DNA of 24,359 bases from Desulfuromonadales bacterium. GTDB taxonomy: Bacteria; Desulfobacterota; Desulfuromonadia; Desulfuromonadales; BM103. Numbering within the stretch: position 1 is the stretch's first letter; every line of letters begins with the position of its first letter. The stretch spans positions 1 through 24,359 of the forward strand of contig JAOUDB010000009.1 in the NCBI GenBank assembly GCA_029859485.1. Direction: 5' to 3'. The notes under the pieces were generated by a model. It had not been told where the DNA came from and made no database searches. It saw nothing but the letters and a program-made list of their open reading frames with translations. The position numbers and the translations under genes are program-made. This document shows positions 22,191 through 24,359 of this stretch, in pieces.

Positions 22191-24179
22191 ATGTACGATA
22201 AACTGTGGCTTATACCATTCTTCCCGTTACTCGGCTCAATCATTAACGGGTTGCTTGGCAAGCGGTTCATCAAGAACGAAAAGCTGATCGGTGCGATTGG
22301 TACTGGTATGTTGTTCCTTTCGTTCCTGGTCTCCTGCAAGTACTTTATCCAGCTGCTTGGCGATTCCGTCAAGTCTCACCAGAATGTTATTGCATCCTGG
22401 ATGTCGGTTGGCAACCTGCAGGTGGACTGGGGCTTCCTGCTCGATCCGCTCTCTGCCCTGATGATCATGGTTGTCACGGGTGTGGGTACCCTGATTCATC
22501 TCTACTCCATCGGTTACATGCATGGTGAAGAAGGTTTCTACCGTTACTTCAGTTACCTGAACCTCTTCGTTTTCTCCATGCTCATGCTGGTGCTCGGTAA
22601 CAACGCACTGGTCATGTTTGTCGGTTGGGAAGGTGTCGGTCTCTGCTCCTACCTGCTGATCGGCTACTACTTCGAAAAGAAGAGTGCCGGTGACGCCGCG
22701 AAGAAAGCGTTTGTTATGAACCGTGTTGGTGACTTCGGTTTCCTTCTCGGTCTCTTTACCATCTTCTGGGCGCTGGGGAGCCATGGAGTCTGGACAATTA
22801 ATTTTGTCGAAATCACAGAGAATGCTCACCTGCTCTCCGGAGACATGGTCCTTGGTGCCAGCGTGACCACAGTGGCAACCCTTTGCTTCTTCCTCGGCGC
22901 TACCGGTAAGTCGGCTCAGCTGCCGCTCTTCACCTGGCTACCTGACGCAATGGAAGGCCCGACCCCCGTTTCTGCTCTGATCCACGCGGCAACCATGGTT
23001 ACAGCCGGTGTCTACATGATCGGCCGTATGAACATCCTTTTTGCCATGAGCCCAACCACCATGTTCGTGGTTGCGCTGGTCGGTGCATTGACGGCGATCT
23101 TCGCCGCGACCATCGGTTTTGCTCAGAACGACATTAAGCGAGTTCTGGCATACTCGACAGTTTCCCAGCTTGGTTTCATGTTCGTTGCAATGGGGGTTGG
23201 CGCGTTTACCGCAGGTATCTTCCATCTGATGACTCATGCCTTCTTTAAGGCTTGTCTCTTTCTTGGCTCAGGTTCTGTTATTCATGCCATGCATCATGCC
23301 TTGCACCACGCACATCTTGATGATGACGCGCAGGACATGCGCAACATGGGTGGCCTGCGTAAGAAGATGCCTGTTACCTGGGCGACCTTCGGCATCTCAT
23401 GTTTGGCAATATCGGGTCTACCTTTCTTCTCCGGGTTCTTCTCCAAAGATGAGATCCTCTGGTGGACTTTCGCATCGACCCGTGGCAGCAAGGTAATCTG
23501 GGTGATCGTAGTGGTTGCTGCCTTTATGACCGCCTTCTATATGTTCCGTTGCCTCTACATGACTTTCTACGGAGAGCAGAAGACCAATCCAAAAGCGAAA
23601 GACCACGTTCATGAGTCACCATGGGTGATCACACTGCCCCTGGTTGTTCTCGCAGGTCTGGCGACCGTTGGTGGCCTGATCGGCATCCCGCATGCAATTG
23701 ATATTGCCCATGTTGGCAATAAGTTGAACGCTTTCCTGGCACCGGTCTTCCATCACAGTCAGGAACTCTACAAGATAGAAGCGCATGGTTCTGCCAGTAC
23801 TGAGATCATCCTGATGGTCTTCTCGGTTGCTGTTGCTTTGGCTGGTATCGGCCTCGCTACAGTCATGTACATGAAGGATCCTTCGCTGCCAGGTAAGTTC
23901 ACTGCTAAATTTTCTACACTCCATCGTGCCGTCTTCAACAAGTGGTATGTCGACGAAATCTACGACACGCTCTTCGTGAATACCACCAAAAAGCTCGGCA
24001 TCTTCTGCTGGAGGGGCTTTGACGTCAAGGTGGTCGATGGCATTGTTAATGGTGTTGCCAAGCTGGTCGGTTCTCTGTCATCAGTGTTGCGTTATACGCA
24101 GTCCGGATTGTTCCAGAACTATGCCCTGACTATGGTTCTAGGCACAGTGGTCATGTTGGCCATTTTTATTCTCAAATAA
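22191..24179 (+). CDS. nuoL: NADH-quinone oxidoreductase subunit L (antiporter-like)
   Basis: This 662-residue protein is the distal Mrp-antiporter-like subunit with about 16 helices including the lateral helix at the C-terminus. Key residues are visible: E147 in VGWEGVGLCSYLLIGYY, K240 in GATGKSAQLPLF, H265 in SALIHAATMV, H349 and K353 in THAFFKACLF, and K419 in FSGFFSKDEIL. The loop after SVIHAMHH is His/Asp-rich (HHALHHAHLDDDAQD, about 368-382), longer than the short HEQD-type loop of E. coli. The start has a strong GGAGGAGAG site. Length is ordinary. Confidence 0.96.
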   Translation: MYDKLWLIPFFPLLGSIINGLLGKRFIKNEKLIGAIGTGMLFLSFLVSCKYFIQLLGDSVKSHQNVIASWMSVGNLQVDWGFLLDPLSALMIMVVTGVGTLIHLYSIGYMHGEEGFYRYFSYLNLFVFSMLMLVLGNNALVMFVGWEGVGLCSYLLIGYYFEKKSAGDAAKKAFVMNRVGDFGFLLGLFTIFWALGSHGVWTINFVEITENAHLLSGDMVLGASVTTVATLCFFLGATGKSAQLPLFTWLPDAMEGPTPVSALIHAATMVTAGVYMIGRMNILFAMSPTTMFVVALVGALTAIFAATIGFAQNDIKRVLAYSTVSQLGFMFVAMGVGAFTAGIFHLMTHAFFKACLFLGSGSVIHAMHHALHHAHLDDDAQDMRNMGGLRKKMPVTWATFGISCLAISGLPFFSGFFSKDEILWWTFASTRGSKVIWVIVVVAAFMTAFYMFRCLYMTFYGEQKTNPKAKDHVHESPWVITLPLVVLAGLATVGGLIGIPHAIDIAHVGNKLNAFLAPVFHHSQELYKIEAHGSASTEIILMVFSVAVALAGIGLATVMYMKDPSLPGKFTAKFSTLHRAVFNKWYVDEIYDTLFVNTTKKLGIFCWRGFDVKVVDGIVNGVAKLVGSLSSVLRYTQSGLFQNYALTMVLGTVVMLAIFILK

Positions 24180-24219
24180 GGGTATAACGTTCAAGCGTTT
24201 ATATAAGGAGCAGTGACCC

Positions 24220-24359
24220 ATGAATGACCATCTTCTTAGCCTGATGACATTTTTCCCGTTGGTGGGGATGTTGATTATCCTCTTCCTGCCTCGGGAAGCC
24301 GACCGACTGATCAAGACTGTTACATTGGTCGTAACGATCATCGTTTTCTTCATCAGTCT
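24220..24359 (+). CDS. nuoM: NADH-quinone oxidoreductase subunit M, N-terminal fragment (cut by window edge)
   Basis: Only 46 codons are present, starting MNDHLLSLMTFFPLVGMLII and continuing into a hydrophobic helix with VTLVVTIIVFF. The TFFPLVG motif and the position right after nuoL identify NuoM (ND4-like antiporter subunit). AAGGAG lies 9 bases before the ATG. The gap after nuoL is 40 bases. The rest, and presumably nuoN, lie beyond the window. Confidence 0.88.
   Translation, partial: MNDHLLSLMTFFPLVGMLIILFLPREADRLIKTVTLVVTIIVFFIS

Overview
The window reads as part of the chromosome of a Desulfuromonadales/Geobacter-type bacterium (Desulfuromonadia). This placement rests on gene content and protein style: a full-length nuoABCDEFGHIJKLM operon with separate nuoC and nuoD and unusually cysteine-rich NuoF and NuoG, an rnfABCDGE cluster, hemL, pepA, serA and an HD-GYP signalling protein. 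It is inference, not a database match. Every recognisable gene is intact except the two cut by the window edges (serA on the left, nuoM on the right). I see no tRNA, rRNA, insertion sequence, prophage or CRISPR array.

Layout. (1) Positions 1-1728, minus strand: the start of serA, preceded by pepA (leucyl aminopeptidase). (2) Positions 2059-5122, plus strand: a membrane HD-GYP c-di-GMP phosphodiesterase whose 3' end overlaps a TPR-type lipoprotein gene. A second lipoprotein with two carboxypeptidase-regulatory-like repeats follows, with its own strong promoter and Shine-Dalgarno. (3) A very long perfect inverted repeat (26-bp arms) lies between this lipoprotein and the convergent hemL gene and probably terminates both. 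(4) hemL (tetrapyrrole synthesis) runs leftward. A 450-base divergent intergenic region separates it from rnfA and holds promoters and several dyads. (5) rnfA-rnfB-rnfC-rnfD-rnfG-rnfE encodes the Rnf ferredoxin:NAD+ oxidoreductase ion pump. (6) After a 287-base gap with a perfect 16-bp palindrome and a TTGACA promoter, nuoA to nuoM encodes NADH:quinone oxidoreductase (complex I), leaving the window inside nuoM; nuoN would be expected next.

How the genes work together. Rnf links the reduced ferredoxin pool to NAD(H) and a transmembrane ion gradient. Nuo links NADH (and possibly, given its extra iron-sulfur domains, ferredoxin or NADPH) to the menaquinone pool and a proton gradient. Side by side, they form an energy-conservation block that could run in either direction in an anaerobic respirer. 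hemL fits the high haem demand of such organisms.

The window is mostly core metabolism. The items most worth a second look are the non-canonical cofactor content of the Nuo input arm (a second [4Fe-4S] cysteine set in NuoG, a thioredoxin-like domain and a ferredoxin tail on NuoF), the coordinated loss of one cluster's ligands in RnfB, the HD-GYP/lipoprotein cluster, and the palindromes in front of rnf and nuo. I did not find a clear new defence, mobile or secretion system.
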